From the NCBI GenBank assembly GCA_965230495.1, contig OZ246004.1:868001-932000 (forward strand): a stretch of DNA of 64,000 nucleotides, given 5' to 3'. Source of the stretch: JACJYM01 sp965230495 (GTDB lineage: Bacteria > Bacteroidota > Bacteroidia > Chitinophagales > Saprospiraceae). Below the pieces are notes generated by a model, which did not search any database, had not been told where the DNA came from, and saw only the letters and a program-made list of their open reading frames with translations. This document shows, piece after piece, positions 17,643-26,360 of this stretch (the stretch's first letter is position 1; each line of letters opens with the position of its first letter). The translations under genes were made by a program, and so were the position numbers.

Positions 17643-18659
17643 ATGGTTGCTCAGAATAAATATAGAAATTGGGTTAGGAAAAATATATTTTTAATAGTCG
17701 TGCTTCTCACCTTTGCGATATTCAGAGTTTTGTTCATTTTTCTACCGGAAGCGGCAAACTTTATCTATCGGGATAATTTTTATAACTTACTAAGGCATTT
17801 GTTTGCTTTAGTAAATTGGATTCCTTTTTCTATTTTTTGGATTTTCGCCGGAATAATAAGCTATTTTCTCTATGGGACTATCCGTGACAAATCTTTATTC
17901 AAATTATTAAAAATCACATTGGTTGTTTATGCTCTGTTTTATCTCTTATGGGGATTTAATTATTTTGCTAATGATATAGGAGATGACTTCACTAAGCTTA
18001 ATAATCGCATTACTTCAGAAGACATAATATATCATTACAATCAGGTGACAAATTCGGTTAATCAACTTTCAGCAGATGAAACCCTTCCGTTAACCCGAAA
18101 TATTAAAGAATTGCAAGAGGCGATAAAGCCTAATTTGGAAAATGTGTTACAATATTTTGGTTATAAAAAAGTATCAGGTGTTCAGATTAAATATTTATTT
18201 CCCAAGGGAATATTACTTCGTTGGGCTACATCCGGATTTTACTGGCCATATGCTTTAGAAGGTTATATAGATCCTGGTCTGCATACTTTGCAGATTCCTT
18301 TCACGTTAGCACATGAAATGGCCCATTTATATGGAGTTACAAATGAGGCCGAATGTAATTTTGTGGCTTATTTAGCGTGCATGGAGACGAAAAATGACTT
18401 TATAAAATACAGTGCTAAAATATCTTTTTGGAAGTATTTACGAAGTTACTCAGTTGATATAGACTTTGAAAAGGAAATGATCGCACCATCTTTTAAAGAG
18501 GATTTGGAGAGTATTCGTTCTACAATGAATGAATATCCTGATATTTTACCAGCCGCAAGAAATTATATATATGATCAGTATCTTAAAAGGAATGGTGTAA
18601 AATCTGGAATTAAGAGCTATTCGCAATTTGTAACATTGTTGATCAATTATGAAAAATAG
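17643..18659 (+). CDS. DUF3810 membrane protein with zincin motif
   Basis: Three membrane helices lie in the first 105 residues (about 15-35, 56-77, 88-105). They are followed by a soluble domain with HEMAH at 224-228, and Glu235/Glu237 in NEAECNF follow at the distance expected for a third zinc ligand. This is the DUF3810 architecture, widespread in Bacteroidota and predicted to be a membrane-bound zinc metallopeptidase; substrates are unknown to me. The gene is divergent from the small membrane protein and about 100 bases before the symporter. Confidence 0.85.
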   Translation: MVAQNKYRNWVRKNIFLIVVLLTFAIFRVLFIFLPEAANFIYRDNFYNLLRHLFALVNWIPFSIFWIFAGIISYFLYGTIRDKSLFKLLKITLVVYALFYLLWGFNYFANDIGDDFTKLNNRITSEDIIYHYNQVTNSVNQLSADETLPLTRNIKELQEAIKPNLENVLQYFGYKKVSGVQIKYLFPKGILLRWATSGFYWPYALEGYIDPGLHTLQIPFTLAHEMAHLYGVTNEAECNFVAYLACMETKNDFIKYSAKISFWKYLRSYSVDIDFEKEMIAPSFKEDLESIRSTMNEYPDILPAARNYIYDQYLKRNGVKSGIKSYSQFVTLLINYEK

Positions 18660-18763
18660 TGATACACTTTTTGAGAGACGGAATATAATTTGCTGAATCG
18701 GATTATTTAGCTATTTTCACACATTAACAATGTAATAATCCAAATAAATAATCAATAAGTTTT

Positions 18764-20353
18764 ATGAGTAGTTTGGCTAAGTTTTTTTGTTTTTTGTTCC
18801 TTTTGTTGGGAAGCAATTCTCTTAATGCACAGGAAGAATTAGGAATTGATGAAAAAATAAATCAGGCATTTCAACCTATTTCCGATTTTTTCTTCAATGC
18901 TATTTTCTTTGAAATTGGGGGGATTCCTTTTGTTCTGATTTTACTTGTTTGTAGTGCATTGTTTTTTACTGTTTATTTTGGTTTTATAAATATTACCAAG
19001 TTTAGGACGGCTGTGAATATTGTGAGAGGTAAATATGATGAAATAGATCATCATAGTGTGGGGAATCCGGAACTGGCTATAGACGGAGATATCGTAGATA
19101 CCATTGCGGATGAAAGCAAAGATGGAGAAGTAAGCCATTTTCAAGCGTTGGCAACAGCGGTCTCGGGAACAGTGGGTAACGGAAATATAGCCGGAGTGGC
19201 ATTGGCAATTGCTATTGGGGGCCCAGGTGCTACCTTTTGGATGATTATTTGTGGTTTACTTGGAATGTCGACAAAATTTGTGGAGTGTACTCTGGGTGTA
19301 CAATATCGTGATGTTGGACCCGATGGTACCGTATATGGAGGTCCTATGTACTACTTAACAAAAGGTTTAAGAGATAAAGGCTTTGCTACTTTGGGGAAAG
19401 TTGCAGCCGTATTATTCGCAATTTTTTGTATTGGTGGATCATTTGGTGGAGGAAATGCTGCTCAATCTAATCAAGCAACAATTGTAATTAAAGAATTATT
19501 CGATTGGCAAAGTACAAGTGCGGGCTTTATTGTAGGTATTGTTATTGCTGTCTTAGTCGGTGTAATAATTATTGGAGGAATTAAGCGTATTGCCTCAGTT
19601 ACAGAAAAAGTAGTTCCTTTCATGGCGGTTCTCTATGTACTGGCATGCTTATATATTATATTGTCTAATTTCTCATTGGTGGACGATGCTTTTGGTATGA
19701 TTTTTTCTCAAGCATTTAATCCACAAGCTGGACTTGGTGGTGTTTTTGGTGTTCTTCTAATGGGATTCAGAAGGGCAGCTTTTTCTAATGAAGCAGGAGC
19801 GGGCTCCGCTTCTATTGCTCACTCTGCAGTGAAGACCAAATATTCGGCATCAGAGGGTTTAGTGGCACTATTAGAGCCCTTTATTGATACCGTAGTTATA
19901 TGTACTATGACAGCTTTGGTTATCGTGATATTTAATTTCGGTGGATATTTCGAATATGGTGGTGATGGTACAGGAGCTGTTTTGATTGATGGAGTGAGTT
20001 ACGAGGGAGCTGGAATTACTTCTCAGGCATTTGGGCAGTATATACCTTACTCACATGTCTTTCTAGCGGTGGCCGTATTTTTATTTGCGGTCTCTACAAT
20101 GATTTCTTGGTCGTATTATGGACTTCAATCATGGAAGTTTCTTTTTGGAAAAGGTAAAGCAGCTGATTTAACATACAAAGTATTGTTTCTAATTTTTGTA
20201 GTTATCGGAGCTTCTGCCAATATGAGTTCTATTTGGAGGTTTTCAGATGCTATGATCTTTGCCATGATCTTTCCGAATATGGTGGGATTATTCTTCCTAT
20301 TTCCAGTTGTGAAATCGGAACTTAAGAGGTACTTACAGGTGATTAAAGATTAA
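18764..20353 (+). CDS. Alanine or glycine:cation symporter family protein (AGCS)
   Basis: A 529-residue secondary transporter of the AGCS (DAACS) family. The signature regions are visible: VSGTVGNGNIAGVALAIAIG, TKFVECTLGVQYRD, GGPMYYLTKGL, GGGNAAQSNQA and MGFRRAAFSNEAGAGSA. There are about ten membrane segments. It also has an N-terminal cleavable-looking signal (MSSLAKFFCFLFLLLGSNSLNAQ) and a 25-residue periplasmic stretch before the first helix. Members take up alanine or glycine with sodium. It is flanked by about 100 bases on each side and is probably monocistronic. Confidence 0.92.
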   Translation: MSSLAKFFCFLFLLLGSNSLNAQEELGIDEKINQAFQPISDFFFNAIFFEIGGIPFVLILLVCSALFFTVYFGFINITKFRTAVNIVRGKYDEIDHHSVGNPELAIDGDIVDTIADESKDGEVSHFQALATAVSGTVGNGNIAGVALAIAIGGPGATFWMIICGLLGMSTKFVECTLGVQYRDVGPDGTVYGGPMYYLTKGLRDKGFATLGKVAAVLFAIFCIGGSFGGGNAAQSNQATIVIKELFDWQSTSAGFIVGIVIAVLVGVIIIGGIKRIASVTEKVVPFMAVLYVLACLYIILSNFSLVDDAFGMIFSQAFNPQAGLGGVFGVLLMGFRRAAFSNEAGAGSASIAHSAVKTKYSASEGLVALLEPFIDTVVICTMTALVIVIFNFGGYFEYGGDGTGAVLIDGVSYEGAGITSQAFGQYIPYSHVFLAVAVFLFAVSTMISWSYYGLQSWKFLFGKGKAADLTYKVLFLIFVVIGASANMSSIWRFSDAMIFAMIFPNMVGLFFLFPVVKSELKRYLQVIKD

Positions 20354-20484
20354 TAGAATCGCTAAAATTTCTTTTTTAATTAAGAATTTTTTATTCAAAT
20401 ATCAGTTGAATAAACACTTTTTACGATAAGCTGTTTATGGTACAAAAATGCTTCCCTTTATTATCCTACGGATATAAAAAGAAC

Positions 20485-20492
20485 TATATTTG
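20485..20492 (+). promoter_or_regulatory. Promoter -7 element (TATATTTG) of lepA, at the start codon
   Basis: TATATTTGC ends 6 bases before the lepA ATG at 20,499. With the usual spacing from this box, transcription would start at or next to the ATG, giving a leaderless or nearly leaderless mRNA. Confidence 0.6.
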
Positions 20493-20498
20493 CGGGCT

Positions 20499-22289
20499 AT
20501 GAAAAAAATCAGAAATTTTTGTGTCATTGCTCATATCGATCATGGTAAGAGTACCTTATCAGATAGGTTATTAGAATTCACGAAAACTATTTCTGAAAGA
20601 GACATGAAGTCCCAAGCACTGGATGACATGGATTTGGAAAGAGAGAAGGGAATTACGATAAAGAGTCATGCCATTCAAATGTATTATAATCATACAGATG
20701 GAGAGCAATATACCTTTAACCTTATTGACACACCAGGACATGTTGATTTTTCCTATGAAGTATCCAGATCAATAGCGGCATGTGAAGGTGCTTTACTGTT
20801 GGTTGATGCGTCTCAAGGTATTCAGGCTCAAACGATTTCGAATTTGTATCTGGCTATAGAACACGATCTGGAGATTATTCCAATCCTTAATAAAGTGGAT
20901 ATGGAGTCTGCGATGGTTGAAGAAGTGTCAGACCAGGTGATTGACTTATTAGGGTGTGACTTAGAAGAGATAATTTTAGCAAGCGGAAAAACAGGAATTG
21001 GGGTTGAAAACATTATGAAAGCTATCGTAGAAAGAATACCTGCACCTCAAGGAAGTGTAGAAGCTCCTTTGCAAGCTCTTATTTTCGATTCTTTATTTAA
21101 TCCATTTAGGGGAGTAATTGCTTACTTTAGAATCCTTAATGGGGTAATGAAGAAAGGAGAAAAAGTTCGTTTCGTGAATACTGGAAAGGAGTACGAGGCG
21201 GATGAAATAGGTATACTACAACTTAACCAAGTGCCTAAAACTAAGTTAGAAGCCGGTAATGTAGGGTATATAATTACTGGAATTAAAGTTTCCAAGGAAA
21301 TTAAAGTAGGTGATACGATTACAAGTGTTGTAAACCCTTCAGATGCTATCAAAGGTTTCGAAGATGTTAAACCCATGGTATTTGCAGGTATTTATCCTAT
21401 TGATAATGATGATTTTGAGGACTTAAGAGATTCTTTGGAGAAGCTTCAGCTTAATGATGCTTCTTTGGTTTTTGAACCCGAAACTTCTATAGCCTTAGGA
21501 TTTGGATTTAGATGTGGATTTCTAGGAATGTTGCATTTGGAAATTATTCAGGAAAGATTATCTCGTGAATTTGATCAAGAGGTCATTACTACTGTTCCTA
21601 ACGTTTCTTATTTCGCTACAACTAAAAGGGGAGAGAAATTAACCATAAACACTCCTAATGATTTACCCGATCCTACATTGATTGATATGGTGGAAGAACC
21701 TTATATTCGGGCACAAATTATTACTAAACCTGAATATATTGGTGCCATTATGACTCTTTGTATGGAAAAAAGAGGGATGATGACTAAACAGTCGTACTTG
21801 ACTCAGGAAAGGGTAGAACTTACTTTTGAATTACCACTTGCAGAAATAGTTTTTGATTTTTATGATAGATTAAAATCCATTTCCAGAGGATACGCTTCAT
21901 TTGATTATGCACCTATTGATTATAGGGCTTCTGATTTAGTGAAATTAGATATAAGATTAAATGGAGAACCAGTTGATGCTCTTTCTTCTTTAGTCCATAG
22001 AGATAAGGCTGATAGTGTAGGAAGGAAAATATGTAAAAAGCTGAAGGAGTTATTACCTCGACAACAATTTATGATTGCTATTCAGGCATCCATTGGAGCT
22101 AAAATAATAGCAAGAGAAACAATATCAGCAATGAGAAAGGATGTGACAGCGAAGTGTTATGGAGGTGATATAACAAGGAAAAGAAAATTATTAGAAAAGC
22201 AAAAGAAGGGAAAGAAGAAGATGAGACAAGTAGGGAATGTAGAAGTTCCGCAAAAAGCTTTTCTACAGGTGTTAAAATTAGATGATTAA
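20499..22289 (+). CDS. lepA: Elongation factor 4 (LepA), ribosome back-translocase
   Basis: A translational GTPase of 596 residues that acts on stalled or mistranslocated ribosomes. G1 is AHIDHGKST (11-19), G2 is in EREKGITIK, G3 is DTPGH, and G4 is NKVD. The EF4-specific C-terminal domain ends in KRKLLEKQKKGKKKMRQVG. I place the start at the ATG 20,499 (MKKIRNFCVIAH), the family's normal N-terminus. A TTG nine bases upstream is inside the promoter box and is not a credible start. It is followed by pdhB after 45 bases. Confidence 0.96.
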   Translation: MKKIRNFCVIAHIDHGKSTLSDRLLEFTKTISERDMKSQALDDMDLEREKGITIKSHAIQMYYNHTDGEQYTFNLIDTPGHVDFSYEVSRSIAACEGALLLVDASQGIQAQTISNLYLAIEHDLEIIPILNKVDMESAMVEEVSDQVIDLLGCDLEEIILASGKTGIGVENIMKAIVERIPAPQGSVEAPLQALIFDSLFNPFRGVIAYFRILNGVMKKGEKVRFVNTGKEYEADEIGILQLNQVPKTKLEAGNVGYIITGIKVSKEIKVGDTITSVVNPSDAIKGFEDVKPMVFAGIYPIDNDDFEDLRDSLEKLQLNDASLVFEPETSIALGFGFRCGFLGMLHLEIIQERLSREFDQEVITTVPNVSYFATTKRGEKLTINTPNDLPDPTLIDMVEEPYIRAQIITKPEYIGAIMTLCMEKRGMMTKQSYLTQERVELTFELPLAEIVFDFYDRLKSISRGYASFDYAPIDYRASDLVKLDIRLNGEPVDALSSLVHRDKADSVGRKICKKLKELLPRQQFMIAIQASIGAKIIARETISAMRKDVTAKCYGGDITRKRKLLEKQKKGKKKMRQVGNVEVPQKAFLQVLKLDD

Positions 22290-22334
22290 TATTACTATAT
22301 TAAAATCGCATTTATTAGAATAAAAATATAGCAA

Positions 22335-23315
22335 ATGTCAAAAATACTAACGTTAAGAGAAGCATTAAACGAAGCCATGTCAGAGGAGATGAGAGCAGAC
22401 GACAGAGTGATATTGATGGGAGAAGAGGTGGCAGAATATAATGGTGCATATAAGGTGAGTAAAGGCATGTTGGATGAATTTGGTCCGGAAAGGGTTATAG
22501 ATACTCCAATAGCAGAATTAGGTTTTGCGGGAATAGGAGTCGGTGCGGCCATGAATGGTTTGAAGCCAATTGTAGAATTCATGACATGGAATTTTGCCGT
22601 TTTGGCATTTGATCAAATTGTGAACAATGCGGCTAAGACTTTGTCTCAATCAGCCGGACAGTTCAGTTGTCCAATTGTATTTAGAGGCCCTTCCGGTTCC
22701 GCGGGGCAATTGGCTCAGCAGCATAGCCAAACGTTCGAAAGTTGGATGGCTAATACTCCAGGACTTAAAGTAATATCATGTGTAGATCCTGCTGATAGCA
22801 AGGGGCTATTAAAAGCGGCTATTAGAGATGAGGATCCGGTTTGTGTTATGGAATCTGAAATCATGTACGGATTGAAGGGAGAAGTTCCGGAAGGTGATTA
22901 CATAGTACCTATTGGGAAGGCGGCGATAAGAAAAGAAGGTACGGATGTGACCATAGTATCCTTCAATAAGATGATGGAAGTCGTAAAAAAGGCAGCAGAA
23001 GAGTTAGAAAAAGAAGGGATTTCTGCCGAAGTCATTGACTTAAGAACCATACGACCACTAGATCATGAGACATTGGTTAAATCTCTTAAAAAGACAAATA
23101 GAATGGTTGTTGTTGATGAATCGTGGCCTTTCGCAGGAGTAAGTGCCGAAGTGGCTTATGAGATGCAAAAATATGCTTTTGATTATCTTGATGCTCCGAT
23201 TACAAGATTAAATGCAGCCGATACTTCGTTAGGGTATGCTCCAACGCTAGTTGAAGAATACTTACCTAATCCCGCTAAGGTGATTAGAGCGGTAAAGGAA
23301 GTGATGTATAGATAA
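22335..23315 (+). CDS. pdhB: Pyruvate dehydrogenase E1 component, beta subunit
   Basis: A 326-residue E1-beta subunit with the transketolase pyrimidine-binding domain (LREALNEAMSEEM, GEEVAEYNGAYKVSKG, TPIAELGFAGIGVGAAM) and the transketolase C-terminal domain (VIDLRTIRPLDHETL, DESWPFAGVSAEV). With E1-alpha it decarboxylates pyruvate and acetylates lipoyl E2. Neither E1-alpha nor E2/E3 is next to it here, as is common in Bacteroidota, where the subunits are scattered. The last 54 bases overlap the convergent NAD(P)HX repair gene. Confidence 0.93.
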   Translation: MSKILTLREALNEAMSEEMRADDRVILMGEEVAEYNGAYKVSKGMLDEFGPERVIDTPIAELGFAGIGVGAAMNGLKPIVEFMTWNFAVLAFDQIVNNAAKTLSQSAGQFSCPIVFRGPSGSAGQLAQQHSQTFESWMANTPGLKVISCVDPADSKGLLKAAIRDEDPVCVMESEIMYGLKGEVPEGDYIVPIGKAAIRKEGTDVTIVSFNKMMEVVKKAAEELEKEGISAEVIDLRTIRPLDHETLVKSLKKTNRMVVVDESWPFAGVSAEVAYEMQKYAFDYLDAPITRLNAADTSLGYAPTLVEEYLPNPAKVIRAVKEVMYR

Positions 23316-24803
23316 TAATTGGGCTTCTATTCTTAAGTTATCAACAATGTCTGATGCCATTATAGCATTTTGACCTTTTGTTTTACTGGCTTTATCACCC
23401 GCGAGCCCATGAAAATATACGGCTAATAAGGCAGCATTTATAGGTTGGTACCCTTGGGCCAATAACCCTGTAATAATGCCTGTAAGAACATCCCCACTTC
23501 CTCCAGTTGCCATTCCCGGGTTTCCACTTGTATTAAAGTAAAGATTTCCGTTTGGAGAAGAAATACAAGTATGGGCATCTTTTAATACTATAATGCATTG
23601 ATGTTTTACGGATAATTCTCGTTGCTTTTCAAAACGAGAATAAGAATCTTGGGATATACCAAATAATTGTTCGAATTCTTTAATATGGGGAGTAAGGATA
23701 GAATTCTTAGGAACTAGATTTAACAATTTTTTATTTTCTGATATAATATTCAAACCATCGGCGTCAATGACGATAGGCAAATCTACTATTTCTAATAAAT
23801 TCTGTAGAGCAGCAGCAGTTTCTCTGGACTTTCCTAGTCCAGGACCTATGCAAATTGAAGAAAATTGGCTTACGTCAGGAATTTGAGATACATTTTTCTC
23901 AAAAGGATCAATAAGGCACATAGCCTCCGGGACAGAGCTTTGAATTATTTGATATCCACATTTAGGTAGATAACTAGTAACTAAACCTGCACCACTTCTT
24001 AGGGAAGCACGGGTAGCCAAAATAGCAGCTCCTATTTTCCCATAAGATCCAGCAATTATTAAAGCATGGCCATAAGTTCCTTTATGAGAATATCTAGGAC
24101 GTTTTCTTAGTAATGTAGAAATGGATTGATCTATTACAAATTTTTTAGTATTAAGACTCTGAATATAGCCTTCGTCAAGACCTATATCCACCGTTTTCCA
24201 ATCTTTAATATATACGTTGTTTTCAGGAAAGAAGAATGCCATTTTAGGTCGTTGAAAACTTATTGCCAGATCAGAACAAATAATATTTTTAGAAGGGGTA
24301 ATCTCATCACTATAAAGACCAGATGGAATATCAATTGAATATACTGTTTTCTGAAATTTATTGATAACTGAAACAATTTTTGAAAGATCTCCTTTAATAG
24401 GCTTTGTTATTCCAGAACCTAAAATAGCATCGATAATAATATCATATTTAGAAAAATCCGGCAAAGGACTATTAGGCTTCCATATTTCCACATTATCAAT
24501 TCTGTCAAAGTTAGTTTGACAATCCTTGGACAGTAAGTCTCTATATTTAAGTAGAATACAATGGACATTTACCCCTTTTGCACTAAGTAATCTGGCCACT
24601 GCAAGGCCATCACCTCCATTATTTCCAACACCGCACACCACAATTACTTTTTTATCTAGTATTTCTTCTTTAAATATTGCATTCACAAAGGCATTGGAGG
24701 CTCTTTCCATTAAATCAATGGAAGAAATTGGTTCGTTATCCATGGTATAGCTATCGGCAGACCTGATTTGAGCTACATCAGGTATTTTCTTTATAAAATT
24801 CAA
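23262..24803 (-). CDS. Bifunctional NAD(P)HX repair enzyme (epimerase + ADP-dependent dehydratase)
   Basis: A 513-residue fusion of the NnrE-type epimerase (residues about 1-215: IPDVAQIRSADSYT, CGVGNNGGDGLAVARLL, DAILGSG) and the NnrD-type ADP-dependent (S)-NAD(P)H-hydrate dehydratase. The latter spans about 225-500 and shows GSYGKIGAAILA, CIGPGLGKS, VIDADGLN and NPGMATGGSGDVLTG. It repairs damaged hydrated NADH/NADPH in the cytoplasm. The start is TTG at 24,801-24,803, needed to include the conserved IPDVAQIR. A promoter box lies 14 bases upstream. The C-terminal 17 residues are encoded inside the end of pdhB. Confidence 0.93.
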   Translation of the reverse strand: MNFIKKIPDVAQIRSADSYTMDNEPISSIDLMERASNAFVNAIFKEEILDKKVIVVCGVGNNGGDGLAVARLLSAKGVNVHCILLKYRDLLSKDCQTNFDRIDNVEIWKPNSPLPDFSKYDIIIDAILGSGITKPIKGDLSKIVSVINKFQKTVYSIDIPSGLYSDEITPSKNIICSDLAISFQRPKMAFFFPENNVYIKDWKTVDIGLDEGYIQSLNTKKFVIDQSISTLLRKRPRYSHKGTYGHALIIAGSYGKIGAAILATRASLRSGAGLVTSYLPKCGYQIIQSSVPEAMCLIDPFEKNVSQIPDVSQFSSICIGPGLGKSRETAAALQNLLEIVDLPIVIDADGLNIISENKKLLNLVPKNSILTPHIKEFEQLFGISQDSYSRFEKQRELSVKHQCIIVLKDAHTCISSPNGNLYFNTSGNPGMATGGSGDVLTGIITGLLAQGYQPINAALLAVYFHGLAGDKASKTKGQNAIMASDIVDNLRIEAQLLSIHHFLYRSNHLSGIR

Positions 24804-24817
24804 TTATATTTTATTTA

Positions 24818-24825
24818 CAAAATTA
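24818..24825 (-). promoter_or_regulatory. Promoter -7 element (TAATTTTG) of the NAD(P)HX repair gene
   Basis: On the minus strand TAATTTTG matches TAnnTTTG, 14 bases before the TTG start, in the short gap behind the RluA gene. Confidence 0.45.
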
Positions 24826-24844
24826 CTAATAAAAGAATGACCGT

Positions 24845-25549
24845 TTAATGTCTTTGATTAAGTTTGAGTATACAATTCCATATTCTAGTAAATTCTTCTG
24901 AAGGAGGTGCATTTAATTTATAATCGTTATGTGAAAAACAAAATGATAACTCTTCTGCATGAAGCATCATTTGATCATAAGAGAATTCAGTTTTAAAAAA
25001 TTTGTTTTGCTTGTTGCACCCGTGAGGTCTATCTCCGATAATAGGATGTCTTATATGTGCAAGATGTTTCCTCAATTGATGATACCTTCCTGTTGATGGT
25101 TCCAAACGGAGTAAAGAGTAACGCGAAGTGTTATAGCGTCCTGATGATAAAGGTATCTCATACCTTTTGAGAGTTGTGTATTTAGTCATTGCTTCCTGTG
25201 TTTTTCCTTCCAGATTTGTCAAAGGATAGTCAACAATATCTGTATCTTCAGTCCAACCTCTAACCATGGCCAAGTACTTTTTTTGCACATCTTTTGCCAT
25301 AAACTTTTTACTAATTTCGATTTGGGTTTTATGATTCAAGGCAAATAGTAGAACACCGGTAGTTTTTCTATCTAATCTATGAATAGGGAAGACCTTTCTA
25401 CCAATTTGATCTCTTAGTCTTTGTAAAACAATTTTGTTAGAATATGGATCCAGGGAACTCTGATGAACAAAATAGCCATATGGTTTATTGATGGCAATAA
25501 GGTCCTCTGAATTGTGTAAAATAGAAAATAGATCAGTTTTCGTCTTCAT
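24845..25549 (-). CDS. RluA-family pseudouridine synthase
   Basis: A 234-residue enzyme that isomerises uridine to pseudouridine in rRNA or tRNA. The catalytic motif HRLDRKTTGVLLFAL is at residues 57-71 with Asp60 as nucleophile; RLEPSTGRYHQLRKHLAHIRHP-type elements follow in shorter form (TGRYHQLRKHLAHI, GDRPHG). No S4 domain is present and the size fits the TruC/RluA-like subgroup of single-domain enzymes, so the target is probably tRNA U65 or a single rRNA site (inference). Its start overlaps the ion-channel gene by 17 bases. Confidence 0.88.
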   Translation of the reverse strand: MKTKTDLFSILHNSEDLIAINKPYGYFVHQSSLDPYSNKIVLQRLRDQIGRKVFPIHRLDRKTTGVLLFALNHKTQIEISKKFMAKDVQKKYLAMVRGWTEDTDIVDYPLTNLEGKTQEAMTKYTTLKRYEIPLSSGRYNTSRYSLLRLEPSTGRYHQLRKHLAHIRHPIIGDRPHGCNKQNKFFKTEFSYDQMMLHAEELSFCFSHNDYKLNAPPSEEFTRIWNCILKLNQRH

Positions 25550-26360
25550 TCAACTTTTCACCACAATGCTTACAGAAAATAGCATCCATGTCCTGATCTT
25601 CTAATGAACAATAGCGACAGCTTTGAGTAGTATACTTTTTTTTATCACTGGCCTTAAAAAGTTCGTTTGATACGATTCCGGTAGGAACAGCAATAACAGC
25701 ATAACCTATTATCATAATCATAGAAGCTATAAACTGCCCAAAGGTAGTTTGAGGAGAAATGTCCCCGTAACCTACGGTCGTTAAAGTTACTATAGCCCAA
25801 TAAACACTTCGAGGTATACTGTCAAACCCTGCGTTTGATTCTCCTTCGATTAAGTACATAAATGATCCGAATATGGATACCAAAATAAGTATAAAGAATA
25901 GAAATACTGTGATTTTTGCTCTACTTGCTCTTAAGGCATCCAGTAAAATCTGACTTTCCTTAAGAAAATTCGCCAACTTAAAAACTCTGAAAACTCTTAG
26001 TAACCTCAATCCTCGTATTACCATTAAAGACTGGGATCCAATGATGAAGGTACTTAAATAGGTTGGTAGAATTGACAATAGATCTACAATACCAAAAAAA
26101 CTAGTAGCGTAACGTCTTGGCCTGTAAACAGAATAAAGCCTGAGAATATATTCAATAGTAAATAGAATAGTCAATACCCATTCAGAAATAATAAAGAATC
26201 TCCCATATTTAGCGGATAAACTTGGTACAGATTCCAACATAACCAATACGACACTAATGATAATACATACGAATAATATAACGTCAAACAGTTTTCCTTC
26301 GGGAGTATCTGCTTCAAATATTATCTCATGTATTTTTTCCTTACGTCTATTTCTTTGCAT
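25533..26360 (-). CDS. Voltage-gated-type potassium channel with C-terminal zinc ribbon
   Basis: A 275-residue, six-helix ion channel. The S4 voltage sensor is visible as Arg116, Arg119, Arg122 and Arg125 in VIRGLRLLRVFRVFK, and the selectivity filter is TTVGYGD (194-200), so it conducts potassium. After S6 the cytoplasmic tail carries CRYC (248-251) and CKHC (263-266), a zinc-ribbon pair, instead of an RCK/TrkA-N domain. It overlaps the RluA gene by 17 bases and its ATG overlaps the stop codon of the upstream lipoprotein gene, so the three are one operon. Confidence 0.88.
   Translation of the reverse strand: MQRNRRKEKIHEIIFEADTPEGKLFDVILFVCIIISVVLVMLESVPSLSAKYGRFFIISEWVLTILFTIEYILRLYSVYRPRRYATSFFGIVDLLSILPTYLSTFIIGSQSLMVIRGLRLLRVFRVFKLANFLKESQILLDALRASRAKITVFLFFILILVSIFGSFMYLIEGESNAGFDSIPRSVYWAIVTLTTVGYGDISPQTTFGQFIASMIMIIGYAVIAVPTGIVSNELFKASDKKKYTTQSCRYCSLEDQDMDAIFCKHCGEKLNEDEN

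Noticed and set aside
20490..20498. TTG upstream of the lepA ATG as start
   Set aside because: The TTG is part of the TATATTTG promoter box and adds three residues that LepA proteins lack.
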